Below, piece after piece: positions 10,068 to 20,235 of a stretch of 64,000 nucleotides of DNA. The DNA comes from Platanthera guangdongensis (lineage: Eukaryota; Streptophyta; Magnoliopsida; Asparagales; Orchidaceae): contig CM077152.1 in assembly GCA_039583875.1 (NCBI GenBank), positions 17,781,059 through 17,845,058 on the forward strand, written 5' to 3'. Made by a program: the position numbers and the translations under genes. The notes beneath the pieces were generated by a model. It was given only the letters and a program-made list of their open reading frames with translations. It ran no database searches and was not told the DNA's origin. Numbering within the stretch: the first letter of the stretch is position 1; each line of letters starts with the position of its first letter.

Positions 10068-10966
10068 GAGCTCTTCAAAAGAGAGGGGGGCACCCTCTTC
10101 AACTCCATACTGAAGAAACCCGGTCTCAGTCCCAGATTAAACGCGAGCATCAGCGTATACCCTGGAATTTCCTGGACCAGGAGGACCTCTTCCTGAAACC
10201 GGTCCACGTAATGTCCCAACGTCTCATCCTGCTTCTGCCTCACCGCAAACAGGCACTCTGCCTCCTTCTTGCGCTTCTTCGATGTTGAGAACCTCAACAG
10301 AAAACTTCTTCGCGGATCGTCGAAATAGTAGATCGACCTTGCTGGCAACTGGTGGAACCAGTCCCGAGCCTTCTCCTTCAACGTGATGGCAAACAGCCGA
10401 CACTTGAAGGCATCCGTCATCTGCCTTATCGAAACGACATCTTCAAACCACTGCACGTGTTGTACAGGGTCATCCTTCCCCAAGTAGTAGGACATGTCGG
10501 GCCCCCGGAACCCCTCCGGCACCGGAGCCGAGATGATGAGCTCACTGAATGGGCTCTCGCCACCTGCCTGCCGAGATGGCACGTCTCGCGGCCTCGGCTG
10601 ACTGGCCCGATCCGCGAGACCGTGCCCAGGGAAGAGCTCTCGCACAGCAGCCTCCCTCTCGCCAACTTCTGCCGGAATCTCCTTCCCGGGACGCTGGCCT
10701 GGGAAGAGCTCTCTCGCCGCCACGTCCCTCTCGCCAGCCTCCGCCGGGACCTCCTTCCCCGGGCGCTGTCCAGGGGCATTCTCGCCCAAGAGCGGGACCT
10801 CCTCTATCGGGACCTGAGGGGTGGCCCACTCGCTTCTGGCCGAGAAGGCCAAGCTGATGGTCTGCAGGACCTCTCGCCTGAAGTCATCCAGCATGTTCCT
10901 TGTCGCCTCTTCTCCCTGGGAGGGGGAACCTCCTGAACCAGATCCTTCACCTTCACCTCCTGCCAT
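10052..10966 (-). pseudogene. RE1 gag N-terminal and capsid-like region
   Basis: Starts at ATG 10966, 38 bp after the primer-binding site side. The N-terminal part has two copies of a motif of about 26 residues (ELFPGQRPGKE and neighbours). The Retrotrans_gag-like fold follows: D-P-V-Q-H-V near residue 165, then a CRLFAITLKEKARDWFHQLP block, then an F-x-x-R-F region. It is cut by a frameshift near the end. Role: virus-like particle shell of the retrotransposon. Confidence 0.82.
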
Positions 10967-11003
10967 CGGAATAAACTCAAGCTTTTCTTGTATCAGCTAC
11001 CTT

Positions 11004-11020
11004 CCACGCTCACCGCACCA
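11004..11020 (-). promoter_or_regulatory. RE1 primer-binding site
   Basis: On the minus strand, TGGTGCGGTGAGCGTGG starts 4 bases after the 5' LTR. The leading TGG pairs with a tRNA CCA end. The tRNA species is not assigned. Confidence 0.6.
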
Positions 11021-11024
11021 GAAC

Positions 11025-11754
11025 TGTTGAAGCCAAAATCTGACTTCGACAAGAGTTCGAAAAATAGGGGCGTAGCCAACACCTACTCGTCCCAAGCTCT
11101 GACCTCCGACTGGTCGTGAAGGACTAGAAACTGACTCAAGGCCTCAGCAGGGAGGTCCCACCGCTTACCCGGAAGATCTCTGAGAGTTTCCCCTCCAAAG
11201 CCTAAATCTGAACTTGGAGCTCCTCAGAAAACACAGACAAATTCTCTCAAGTCCCGGGCCAAAGTTTCTCTGCTTCTGAAGAACCCCTATGAGTCTATTT
11301 ATAGTTTTCTGAGTTGGATCTGCAAATAACCATACCGGGCTGACCTGAAAATACCAGAATACCCTTTGTTGGGTCTGCCAACAGCCAAACTCCGCTGTTC
11401 TGAGGAGTTATATGCAGGCTACTCGGGGCAAAAGGGTAAAATTACCCGAGGTAGAAGAGTAAAATCCCTCTGGGGCCTAGATTTGTCAAAATGGCTTTTC
11501 TTCTAAATGGCGAGTGGGGGAGTATCTATCGGCGAGACGAATCTTCCTCTCGTCTCGCCAATCTTATATGCTGTGAGGCCTTCTCGCGGTCATAGGCCTT
11601 CTCGCGCCCTCAGGAGGGGCGTCTCGCCTACTGCAGAGGCTATTTATCTCGCCACCTGCGAGTGGACCACATGGTCTCACTCGCCCATCAATTCCACTCG
11701 CCTGCCTCGTCTATTTCACGCTTTGAGGTCCTCTCGCGAGCCCGAGGTTGTACA
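11025..11754 (-). repeat. RE1 5' LTR
   Basis: Starts TGTTGAAGCC and ends TTGTACA, followed by TSD GGCAT. On the minus strand, U3 covers 11754 to about 11300 with a CTATAAATAGA TATA box near 11290. U3 holds a dense TCTCGC array at 11520-11745. Confidence 0.93.
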
Positions 11755-11759
11755 GGCAT

Positions 11760-12847
11760 AATGTTCTAGCGCATATAGTTGTCTTAGGACATGTCCTACA
11801 TCACTTTACCTCTCACTTATAAATACTTTTGTGATATGTGGTATGATAAAGATGAATGTGAAAATTTAACTTCATTTTAAATATGTGAGAATTAAAAGCT
11901 GGTTTAAGGATTTTTGGTAACAAGGAGGTCAAATTCTAATCATAATATAAGTTTATAATAGGAATGAAGACATGACTTGTTTCCGATACAACGTGAAATG
12001 ATGCGTCAAGAGAGATCAATGTGCCCTAAAGAATAAGTGGGATATAAATGAAATATACAGAGGATTATACAGATGTTACTGTTCTTGCAAATTGTCAAGA
12101 TGAGATCTAAGTGATGCCCTTTTGACATAGCTTGTTCATGTGTCCTCATAAGAAGTTATCTTTCACTTCGTGATTCATGTTTTCATGTTTATATTTAGCT
12201 ATTTACAAGGGAAATACTAATATATGGAATAAAGTTGGTTATGGCACAATGAAGTTAAGGATGCGTGATAATGTAGCTAAGTCATGAATAACGTGAAAAA
12301 AACTTGTATCGTGAGCATGGTTAGTGATGCTAAATGCAAGTCCTTAAGAGATGTCATTCTTTTAAAGATTCAAGGGTGTGACGTTTGGAGCGCAAGGAGT
12401 ATTGATAAAATTGGAGATGTCATTCTTTTAAAGTTTCAAGTTGCATTCTTAGCATTTCGTGGCCTAGGGAGCTTAAGGAGCTTAAATTGGAGAGGAGATA
12501 CAAAGGATATTCCGACTCATTGCATCATTATTGAGACAAAGAGGAGTTATGTTAGAACTTTTTTACTTGATATTTTTCTTAAGAAATACACAAATTTAAT
12601 ATAGATGCATTTAGATTAAATTATTGATTTTGTGATAAAATTCGATTTGAAAACTACTTATAAATTGCATTATATGAAACAGTACTAGTTTCGAATTTTC
12701 AAATTTTTAAACACGTATAAATAAGAGACTCGGACAGCATTTAATCCATATGGTTGAGTTTATGTTTTAGTGTTCCCTCTTGTAATTAGTTTGAGAGTTC
12801 CTGGGCTTCTCTTTTTTCAGCAAGGTTGAGTGTTTAATTCAATTTTC
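11760..12847. other. Unassigned AT-rich DNA between RE1 and RE2
   Basis: No protein similarity seen. A short direct repeat containing GATGTCATTCTTTTAAAG occurs near 12350 and 12416. The open frame 12284-12604 has no recognisable content. TTTTTTCAG and TTTTCAG near 12815-12850 could be splice acceptors but lead nowhere. Confidence 0.4.
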
Positions 12848-12852
12848 AGATG

Positions 12853-14052
12853 TGTTGTGAATTAACTCGATGCCCCGGTCGGACCGGATTTGCTCGGACC
12901 GTCTTAGCTCACGAGACTGTCGAGCGCGCACACAGTCAATGAAGGTAGAAAGTTAACACAAGATGTGATGACATGGAAAAACCCCTTAAATGGGTAAAAA
13001 ATCACGTGAACGGATCTGCGCCGATCAAATTCCACTAGATTCCGGTGATTACAGTGTGTTGGAGAATCGGGGCGACAGACCGCTCCCGTTACAACTTGGA
13101 GGAGAGAGACTACGGCTCCCGACGGGCAACAGACTACGCCGCAGGAGGAACTTGGATGTTAAAATGTGTGGAATGATCCTCGTGCTCTGGCGCTTGCGGT
13201 CGCGTACACTTGCTGGCGACGGTTGCCTTCTTCCTTTGGCTTTTTTGGGGACTTGGGCGTTTTCCTGCGGGCAACGTGTTGGTGGAGCGCTGGTAGCCGC
13301 AGGTGGCCGTTGGTGGTTCACGGCGACAGGAGGCCGAATCGGGGGAGGAGGCAGGCGAGCTCTCACCTGAGTAAAAAGAAGACAACCCAGAGAAGAGGAA
13401 AAAAAGGTCCAGAATGAAGAGGCCCTGGGGTCCCTTTTATAGCCTCCGGGGGAGGATCATGGCGGGCCCCACCACTAAAGTAGTGGGTTAGTGGGTGGTT
13501 ACCCTCTTGATCGGACGGCGAGGAGAGTCTCCCCTCGATCGGACGGTGGGGAGGACGTCCACGGCGACGGTCCGCCACGGCGGCAGTGGTGGTCGGCCGG
13601 GCGGCCGGTGGCGGGGGCGGCTGGCCTGGTGGCCGGCGACGACGGCGCGCCGGGGGCCGGCCGCGGCCGGGCCGGCCGCGGCTAGGTGGCCGGCCATGGC
13701 CAGGCCGCGGCTAGGCCGGCCGGCGCCAGGCCGGCCGCGGCCAGGCCGGCCTTGGCTGCCCGTGGCCAGGCCGACGGCCTGCCACGGCTACCCTGCCGGT
13801 GAGGCCGGCGGTTCGGCTGCGGTAAGGCCCGGAAGGGGGCCGGCCGCCGGCGGTGATCAGGCCGCCCGACGGCGGGGGTCTTCCCGGCAGCGGCGGCCCT
13901 CCTCCACGGGGAGAGGGAGTGGGACCCGCCCCCCCCCCCCCCCATAATTTTCTCATCATGAGAGTTCATGGGGGGATGGCCCACCCATGATCCACTTTGG
14001 GAGGAGATCATGGGGGGGCTTTCTCTCCTATAAATGATGGTGAAACTCATCA
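12853..14052 (-). repeat. RE2 3' LTR
   Basis: 1200 bp, starts TGTTG and ends CATCA. The middle is dominated by GGCCGGCC-like words (13600-13900). A minus-strand TATA (CTATAAAAGGG) lies near 13433-13443. A plus-strand TATA (14029-14035) sits in the last 25 bp. It contains a run of 15 C at 13929-13943. Confidence 0.9.
14029..14035 (+). promoter_or_regulatory. TATA box in the LTR end, antisense promoter of the RE2 aORF
   Basis: CCTATAAATGATGG on the plus strand, 99 bp before ATG 14128 and inside the LTR. The same bases end the other LTR at 26365-26371. Confidence 0.55.
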
Positions 14053-14067
14053 ATTGTCCCCCAAATC
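14053..14067 (-). promoter_or_regulatory. RE2 polypurine tract
   Basis: Minus strand reads GATTTGGGGGACAAT, ending exactly at the 3' LTR. Confidence 0.7.
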
Positions 14068-14127
14068 TTTGCTATCCGAGAGCGAAGTGAGCGAGAGAGG
14101 AGAGATTTTCCCTTGCCTCCTGCTGTC

Positions 14128-16255
14128 ATGACGGTTTCCGGTGAGAAGGCTGAGGTGGCGGCGGCGGCCAGTGCTTCCAAGGTATTCGGAGGGAGGCTCG
14201 ACGAACGATGACGACGCACCGATGCGCGAAGGCTGGGGCGTCCATGTCGCTTGCGCGCGCAAGCCGCGCGTGGAGGCTGCACGCATCGGCGGTGTGCGCC
14301 CGTGCAGGTCGGTCGTGCGCGCACAGGCCGGCCGTGCGCGCACAGGCCGGTCGTGCTCGCACAGGCCGGCCGCGCGCGCTGGCCGCTCGCGCGCGCCGGC
14401 GCGGACCTGGCCGTGCGCGGTTCTGTCCGCGCGCGCACGCAGGCCGCGAGCGCAAAAATTGCGCGCGCGAGCGGGCCGCGCGCTCGTGGTTTGCGTGTGT
14501 GTGGGCCGCGCGCGCACAGGCTGTGTGCGCGCGGGTCATGCGGCTTGAATGAGCAATGCCCCTGCTATACGCATGGTTGCGCGGGTGTCCTCTTTTGCGT
14601 GCCACTTGGGCCGTGTGCGCTTGAACATGCGGCTCCAAGTCTTTATTTTTGGGCTGACCTTTTACTTTTTGTTGTGCGCAGGTTTCGAAGCGCTCATCTG
14701 GCCCGATGCGTCTGCGCTCCTCTTTGACTGATGACGGTGCTGATATGTGGAGGGCGAAGTACGGGCTTCCTGCTTGTTTGGAAGTGAGGATCCCGCGTCC
14801 CGAGGAGCGGGTTCAGAATCCTCCGCATGGTTGGTTGACAATCTGCGAAGTCTCCCTGAGGTCCGGCTTCTGTTTTCCGCCCTGCGAGAAGGTGATTGCG
14901 ATCTTGAAATTTTGCGGAGTGCCTATCTCTCAATTTGTTCCGACTGGAATTGCCCGAATCATGGGCTTAGTCGCCTTCTTCCGCGAGCATGGGGGCCGGT
15001 TTTCTTTAGACCAGTTCCGAGATTGGTGTGATGTACGTTCTGATGGTAGCGAGTGGATGGAGGTACGCAGCAACAAGAGTTAGTTGGAATTCGAAGCCCG
15101 CAAGGACCGTCGTCATGGCAACACTTTGTTTGGATATGTCAAGAATTCATGGGGTCTTCCTGAGGTGTGGGATGCGCTTCCCGATCACTGTCGACGCGTG
15201 AGGGGGAAGGAGCGGGACTTTTCTCCGGTGCTTGGATTTTCTGAGCCTCGCGAGCTGGCCAACCGTCTTTTCAACATTTATGTTTACGTGGAGGAGAAGC
15301 GTCTGTTGCGGCGTGGTATCTCCTCTAACACAGCCCAGGCTGCCGGGACTTCTCAGGAAGGGAGGCGAAAGAGGAAGGCTGTGGCGGCCCCTTCTGTTGT
15401 CCTTGACACGGTGGTGGCGGCGGCCCCTTCTGATGCATGTCCCGAGTCGACTCCTAAGGTGCAGATACTTGCGTCCCCAGTTCCTCAGGTGTCTCTGGAG
15501 GCGGTGGCCCCTCGGATGTCCTCCTCCTTGAGGGCAATGAGTGATGTGGTAAGTGTCTTGGTTTGTTGCGGAGATTTTTTGTCATCTTCATTATTCGACA
15601 CTAACTTTCAGCTTTTTCCTTTGTGCAGATAGAGACTCAAGCCCAGATTGCGGTGACCTGGAATGATCACTATGTGAGTTGGAAGGACGGGTACCTTGCC
15701 CTTCAGGAGAAGCTACGGTTGATGTCGAGCTTGCTTGCTTCCCTGAGGGAGGAGCATGATCGGGACGTTGTGCGGTTTCGCCGGACCGAGTTGGTGCTGA
15801 AGTCCGAGCTAGAGGACTTACGTGCGGCTTTGGAGGTGGAGAGGACCACCCAGATGTTGAAGCACTCGAAGGATGAGACCTTGGGCTTGGATACCGAGTT
15901 GCAGGCGGCACGGGAGGAGGTCTCCGGCCTCGATACTCAGCTACGGGCGGCGAAGGCCCAAGTAGAGATGCTGTCTTCTGACAGCCATGCGTCGGAGCTG
16001 AAGGCCGCAGGACTTGCAGAGTACCTGGACTCGCTGGACTACATGCGAGATCGCAGCTTGATTGCGGAGGAGGTTTGCGACGAGATTTGGTCCAGGGAGG
16101 TGGAGCCCCAGATGGACGATGTTCGTGAGCTAGCGCTTCGGCGCGGTGTCTCGAAGGCTTTTCGCCTAGTTAGCAAGAGTCTGGGATGCGACACATCCGG
16201 CCTTAGCTTTGCGGACATCTCTGAAGATGAGCGCTCCGGCTCGGACGACGAGTAG
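14128..16255 (+). pseudogene. RE2 antisense gene (aORF), gypsy-type transposon protein, one internal stop
   Basis: Inferred exons are 14128-14181 (18 codons), 14682-15548 and 15629-16255, all phase 0. The donors are AAG-GTATTC and GTG-GTAAGT; the acceptors are TGTGCGCAG and TTTGTGCAG. Exon 2 resembles the same putative gypsy-type transposon family as aORF2: conserved I-L-x-F-C-G-V-P-I-S-Q-F-V-P, then FFREHGGRFSL, then an LPDHC region. One in-frame TAG at 15081-15083 interrupts exon 2 and the same frame continues directly after it. Exon 3 is a long coiled coil (about 15720-15970) and ends in an acidic Asp/Glu/Ser tail as in aORF2. The first intron is GC-rich with repeated CACAGGCCGG words. Function unknown. 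Confidence 0.65.
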
Positions 16256-16509
16256 TAGTCTTTTGTTTTTGCAGCTATGTATTTGTACTTTGTTGTTTAG
16301 CCAGTTGTATTGTTTTTTCGTTTGACATTCGTTGTTATCGCCCTTAGGCGCTGTTTGCCCTTTGCCGGATCATTTCAGTTGTTTTGTTTGACATTTTCCT
16401 TTTCATGTCTTCTCGGCTGCCTTGTGTGACATTAGTTTGGCCTTTCTAGCGCGTTTTTAGTCTGCAGCTTTGTTTGTGCGGCTTAAGTTTACAACTGAGT
16501 TTGCGCGAA

Positions 16510-17275
16510 TGTTGCTCGCGGCTTCTTCGTAATGGGGGCAGGCCCCTACGGTGTGCGCGAGTCGGGCTCGCGGCTTGGGTTGCTCGAGGGCTGCTCGCGG
16601 GTTCTCCGTGAGGGGGGCAGGCCCCCACGGGGTGCGCGAGTCGGGCTCGCAGCTTTGGTTGCACGAGGACTGCTCGCGGCTTCTCCGTGAGGGGGGCAGG
16701 CCCCCACGGGGTGCGCAAGTCGGGCTCGCGGCTTTGGTGGCACGAGGGCTGGTCGCGGCTTCTCCGTGAGGGAGGCAGGCCCCCACGGGGTGCGCGAGTC
16801 GGGCTCACGGCTTAGGTTGCACGAGGGCTGTTCACGGCTTCTCCGTGAGGGGGGCAGGCCCCCACGGGGCGCGCGAGTCAGGCTCGCGGCTTGGATTGCA
16901 CGAGGGCTGCTCGCGGCTTCTCCGTGAGGGGGGCAGGCCCCCACGGGGCGCGCGAGTCAGGCTCGCGGCTTAGGTTGCGCCGTTGCGCGAGGGCTGCTCG
17001 CGACTTCTTCGTGAGGGGGGCAGGCCCCCATGAGGTGCGCGAGTCGTGCTCGCGGCTTATGTTGCACGAGGGCTGCTCGCGGCTTCTCCATGAGGGGGGC
17101 AGGCCCCCACGGGGCGCGTGAGTCGGGCTCGCGGCTTCTTCGTGAGGGGGGCAGGCCCCCACGGGGCGCGCGAGTCGGGGTCGCGGCTAAGGTTGCACGA
17201 GGGCTGCTTGCGGATTCTCCGTGAGGGGGGCAGGCCCCCCGTACGGGGCGCGCGAGTCGGGCTCGCGGCTTCGTT
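16510..17275. repeat. GC-rich tandem array of about 80 bp units with a hairpin core
   Basis: About ten copies of a core GGGGGGCAGGCCCCCAC, followed by GGG-G-GCGCGAGTCGGGCTCGCGGC. Most are spaced 77-88 bp, with one short unit near 17130. The core is self-complementary. The array lies between the aORF stop and the protease remnant, where RT and IN would be. Long open frames across it merely reflect the repeat. Confidence 0.85.
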
Positions 17276-17460
17276 TGGCGGAGAATGTAAGTACTCAATC
17301 TGGTTGCATGACCCAGCCTGGCCAAACTATTATATTAATAAAACAACAAAAAGATTGTTCTCGCAAGCTTGAGCTTGCGGCTTTCACAACTTCAAATAAG
17401 TAAATGAGCGGAAAAGGAGACGGCTCAAGGATGGAAGTGGCGGGAACGAGATTGGAAGAC

Positions 17461-17830
17461 GTCCATGAGCGACTGTTGGAGTATTGCGGTGTAGTCAGAC
17501 TCAGCTTGGATGACTACGAACTGCACATCATAGTACGCCTGTCGAGATGTTTCTTCAAGAGTGACCGGAAGAGTGATGGTGCCCATGACCGGTACCGGGA
17601 CGTCCCCAGAAACAATGCGCTAGCAGTCACTAGCTCGAGGTGGCCAGTGGTCAGTTTGAGTTGGAGTAATGTGGATAGGAACAACACATTAACAGTAATC
17701 TCCCTGTCCACTAGGACTTGGCTCAATTCGGTGGATGGCTCACCAATTCTGACGGTTATGCACCCCATGCTCTGACTAGGAGGCGGTCTCCTTCTTGATA
17801 AGAATTGATCAACCGCCCCTAGACTGGTTA
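17461..17830 (-). pseudogene. RE2 protease remnant
   Basis: Minus-strand reading gives VLVD followed by VNVLFLSTL (the protease active-site strand, Gly lost), then KLTTGHLEL. In a neighbouring frame VPVMGTITLPVTL and YDVQFVV follow, then an AIL motif. These are the conserved steps of Tat-type proteases. Frameshifted and incomplete; similarity stops at about 17460 where pol would continue. Confidence 0.7.
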
Positions 17831-17838
17831 GTCGTTGG

Positions 17839-18428
17839 CTACGAAGCACGGATACGCCAAAAATAGAGCCGTACCCGTACCGGATACGCGTACCGAACGG
17901 CGCGATTCGCTGTTCCCGTCTCCCGCCTCCCGTCGCAGGTTCCCGTCTCCCGTCGCAGGAGGTGCAGGTCGCTGTTCTCGTCTCCCGTCGCAGGTTCGTC
18001 GCAGGAGGTCGTTCCCGTCTCCCGTCGCAGGTTCGTCGCAGGAGGGCGTTCCCGTCTCCCGTCGCAGGTTCGTCGCAGGTCGCCGTTCCCGTCTCCCGTC
18101 GCAGGTTCGTCGCAGGTCGCCGTTCCCGTCTCCCGTCGCAGGTTCGTCGCAGGTCGCCGTTCCCGTCTCCTGTCGCAGGTTCGTCGCAGGTTCGTCGCAG
18201 GTCGCCGTTCCCGTCTCCCGTCGCAGGTTCGTCGCAGGTTCGTCGCAGGTTCGTCGCCGTTCCCGTCTCCCGTCTCCCGTCGCAGCTTCTTCTTCTTCTT
18301 CTTCTTCGCATTTGTGATATATACAACGTATCCTACCGTACCCGTATCCTTGTTTTTTAAAATTTGTCGTACCGCCGTACCGGATACGTATCGTACCCGG
18401 TACCCGTACCCGTACCGGTGCTTCCTAG
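17839..18428. mobile_element. hAT-like miniature inverted-repeat element (590 bp)
   Basis: Bounded by a perfect 8-bp duplication GTCGTTGG (17831-17838 and 18429-18436). Terminal inverted repeats are CTACGAAGCAC at the left and CTAGGAAGCACC on the reverse of the right end. Further inward both ends carry GGATACG/CGTATCC and ACCCGTACC words. An 8-bp TSD is the mark of hAT transposition. It has no coding capacity. The middle is a tandem array of GTTCCCGTCTCCCGTCGCAG and GTTCGTCGCAG words plus a TTC run. Removing it and one TSD copy rejoins the gag knuckle to the protease region in one frame. Confidence 0.82.
17925..18300. repeat. Short tandem array inside the MITE
   Basis: About eight units of roughly 30-45 bp combining CCGTTCCCGTCTCCCGTCGC and AGGTTCGTCGC, ending in a (TTC)n stretch. 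Variation in unit number suggests slippage growth within the element. Confidence 0.8.
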
Positions 18429-18436
18429 GTCGTTGG

Positions 18437-18510
18437 ATTTCCTTCTTCAGCCGATTGCATCCATTGGTGCTGTGACCTGGACCCTAGTGGTATTCGCAGT
18501 ACTTTGACAA
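18437..18510 (-). pseudogene. RE2 gag zinc knuckle remnant
   Basis: Minus strand reads CEYH, a stop, then GPGHSTNGC: a CX2HX4HX4C knuckle with one codon mutated to TAG. A KKEIQR helix follows, running up to the MITE target site. This is the usual end of Tat gag before the protease. Confidence 0.6.
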
Positions 18511-18984
18511 ATTTCCTCAGCCGGGAGCGAGCGGCCTGGGTCTACACAAGGCCGGATGGTTGCGTATTGCTTCAAAGATCTTGCCTTGGGGGGCGTTGAG
18601 CGCCGCTAGCCGGCGCAGTTTCTGCTGGCCACAGTTTCCCTTGTGCTCGAGGTATCCGGCACGAGTGGCCTTTAGCTGTGTAACTTGCTCACCGAACATT
18701 AGAGTGAGCCTTTCGTCTCGCGCGAGTGCCCACTCGCCTAAACGAGACCATCCTTGTAACTGCCAGCTGTGAGTACCTCCACTCGCACTGCTTCAAGTTT
18801 TGCCTTAGTTTATTTCTTTTATTTCTTTTCTTCTAAGTTTAAACTGGGATGCAATGGGATGTTGTTTCAAGGAGCTTTTCCCAACCATCATGTCATCGAG
18901 TGAGTTTACTGTCTTGCCAAATGGATGAGAGTCTGGTCAACGAGTCCACCGGGGACCGGGCCGAGCTCGAAGTGGTGTAGAATT

Positions 18985-20090
18985 CCCCAGAACCTAGAAC
19001 CATACCCAAAAACCAAGAATTAAAACTTCAAGAACCGGACCTTTCCACCGCAGGCGAGCCTTCAGACCTGCCAACTAATGAGAGTCTGCGCAGCGGGTCT
19101 ACCTGGGGCCGAGCCGCGCTCGGGGTAGTGCAGAACCAAGGACCAAGAACCAGACCTCTCCCCCACAGGCGAGCCTTCGGACCTGCCAGCTAATGAGAGC
19201 CTGCGCAGCGGGTCTACCTGGGGCCGAGCCGCGCTAGGGGTAGTGCAGAACCAAGGACCACGAACCAGACCTCTCCCCCACAGGCGAGCCTTCGGACCTG
19301 CCAGCTAATGAGAGCCTGCGCAGCGGGTCTACCTGGGGCCGAGCCGCGCTCGGGGTAGTGCAGAACCAAGGACCAGACCTCTGCCCCACAGGCGAGCCTT
19401 CGGACCTGCCAGCTAATGAGAGCCTGCGCAGCGGGTCTACCTGGGGCCGAGCCGCGCTCGGGGTAGTGCAGAACCAAGGACCAAGACTTCTCCCCCACAG
19501 GCGAGCCTTCAGACCTGTCAGCTAATGAGAGTCTGCGCAGCGGGTCTACCTGGGGCCGAGCCGCGCTCGGGGTAGTGCAGAACCAAGGACCAAGAACCAG
19601 ACCTCTCCCCCACAGGCGAGCCTTCGGACCTGCCAGCTAATGAGAGCCTGCGCAGCGGGTCTACCGGGGGCCGAGCCGCGCTCGGGGTAGTGCAGAACCA
19701 AGGACCAAGAACCAGACCTCTCCCCCACAGGCGAGCCTTCGGACCTGCCAGCTAATGAGAGCCTGCGCAGCGGGTCTACCTGGGGCCGAGCCGCGCTCGG
19801 GGTAGTGCAGAACCAAGGACCAGACCTCTCCCCTACAGGCGAGCCTTCGGACCTGCCAGCTAATGAGAGCCTGCGCAGCGGGTCTACCTGGGGCTGAGCA
19901 GCGCTCGGGGTAGTGCAGAACCAAGGACCAAGACCTCTCCCCCACAGGCGAGCCTTCGAACCTGCCAGCTAATGAGAGCCTGCGCAGCGGGTCTACCTGG
20001 GGCCGAGCCGCGCTCGGGCTAGTGCAGAACCAAGGACCAAGACCTCTCCCCCACAGGTGAGCCTTCGGACCTGCCAGCTAATGCGATCAT
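18985..20090. repeat. Tandem array of about 113 bp units
   Basis: About ten units with CACAGGCGAGCCTTCGGACC, then CCAGCTAATGAGAGCCTGCG, then GTCTACCTGGGGCCGAGCC. Unit length varies by roughly 105-117 bp because the GAACCAAGGACCAAGAACC segment is duplicated or lost. A degenerate unit precedes it at about 18900. The array separates the gag core from the gag knuckle of RE2. Minus-strand frames across it are repeat artefacts. Confidence 0.88.
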
Positions 20091-20235
20091 CTTCCTGTCG
20101 TTAGAATTTCATGGTAGATAAAGACAAGAAGTAATTTGAGGAATATATTATAATGAATTTGATTTGAGTATACAACTTTTGCTCTCCCTTCTCATGGGTA
20201 GAAGCGCTTCAGGTCATCGTCACTCCAGGTGTGGC

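Larger units (their letters stand above)
568..11754 (-). mobile_element. RE1: Ty3/gypsy Tat/Retand-like LTR retrotransposon
   Basis: Two direct LTRs (568-1298 and 11025-11754) bound this element. The flanking duplication is GGCAT at 563-567 and 11755-11759. Gag-pol reads on the minus strand, so the right LTR is the 5' LTR. Domain order from right to left is gag, PR, RT, RNaseH, a second RNaseH-like domain and integrase. The second RNaseH-like domain is the known hallmark of the Tat branch. Between integrase and the 3' LTR lie two genes in the opposite orientation, as known for additional ORFs in Retand elements. The two LTRs differ at about 40 sites in 730 by hand count. Gag-pol carries many frameshifts, so the element is no longer autonomous. 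Confidence 0.93.

Noticed and set aside
5625..10966. Endogenous pararetrovirus
   Set aside because: LTRs, TSD, integrase and dual RNaseH place it in Ty3/gypsy Tat. No movement or coat protein features.
13049..13959. Pro/Arg-rich and Gly/Arg-rich frames in the RE2 LTRs
   Set aside because: GC-rich LTR DNA yields long frames by chance. They lie over TATA and LTR signals.
16446..17325. Several overlapping open frames of 60-130 codons on both strands
   Set aside because: They follow the tandem array, repeat the same peptide, and have no start context or homology.
17514..18326. 270-codon minus frame with Arg/Glu/Thr repeats
   Set aside because: It is the MITE tandem array fused to the protease remnant. 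Only the 17461-17830 part has meaning.
19214..19945. Minus-strand frames repeating the same peptide of about 38 residues
   Set aside because: They are the translation of the 113-bp array. Frames break whenever unit length changes.
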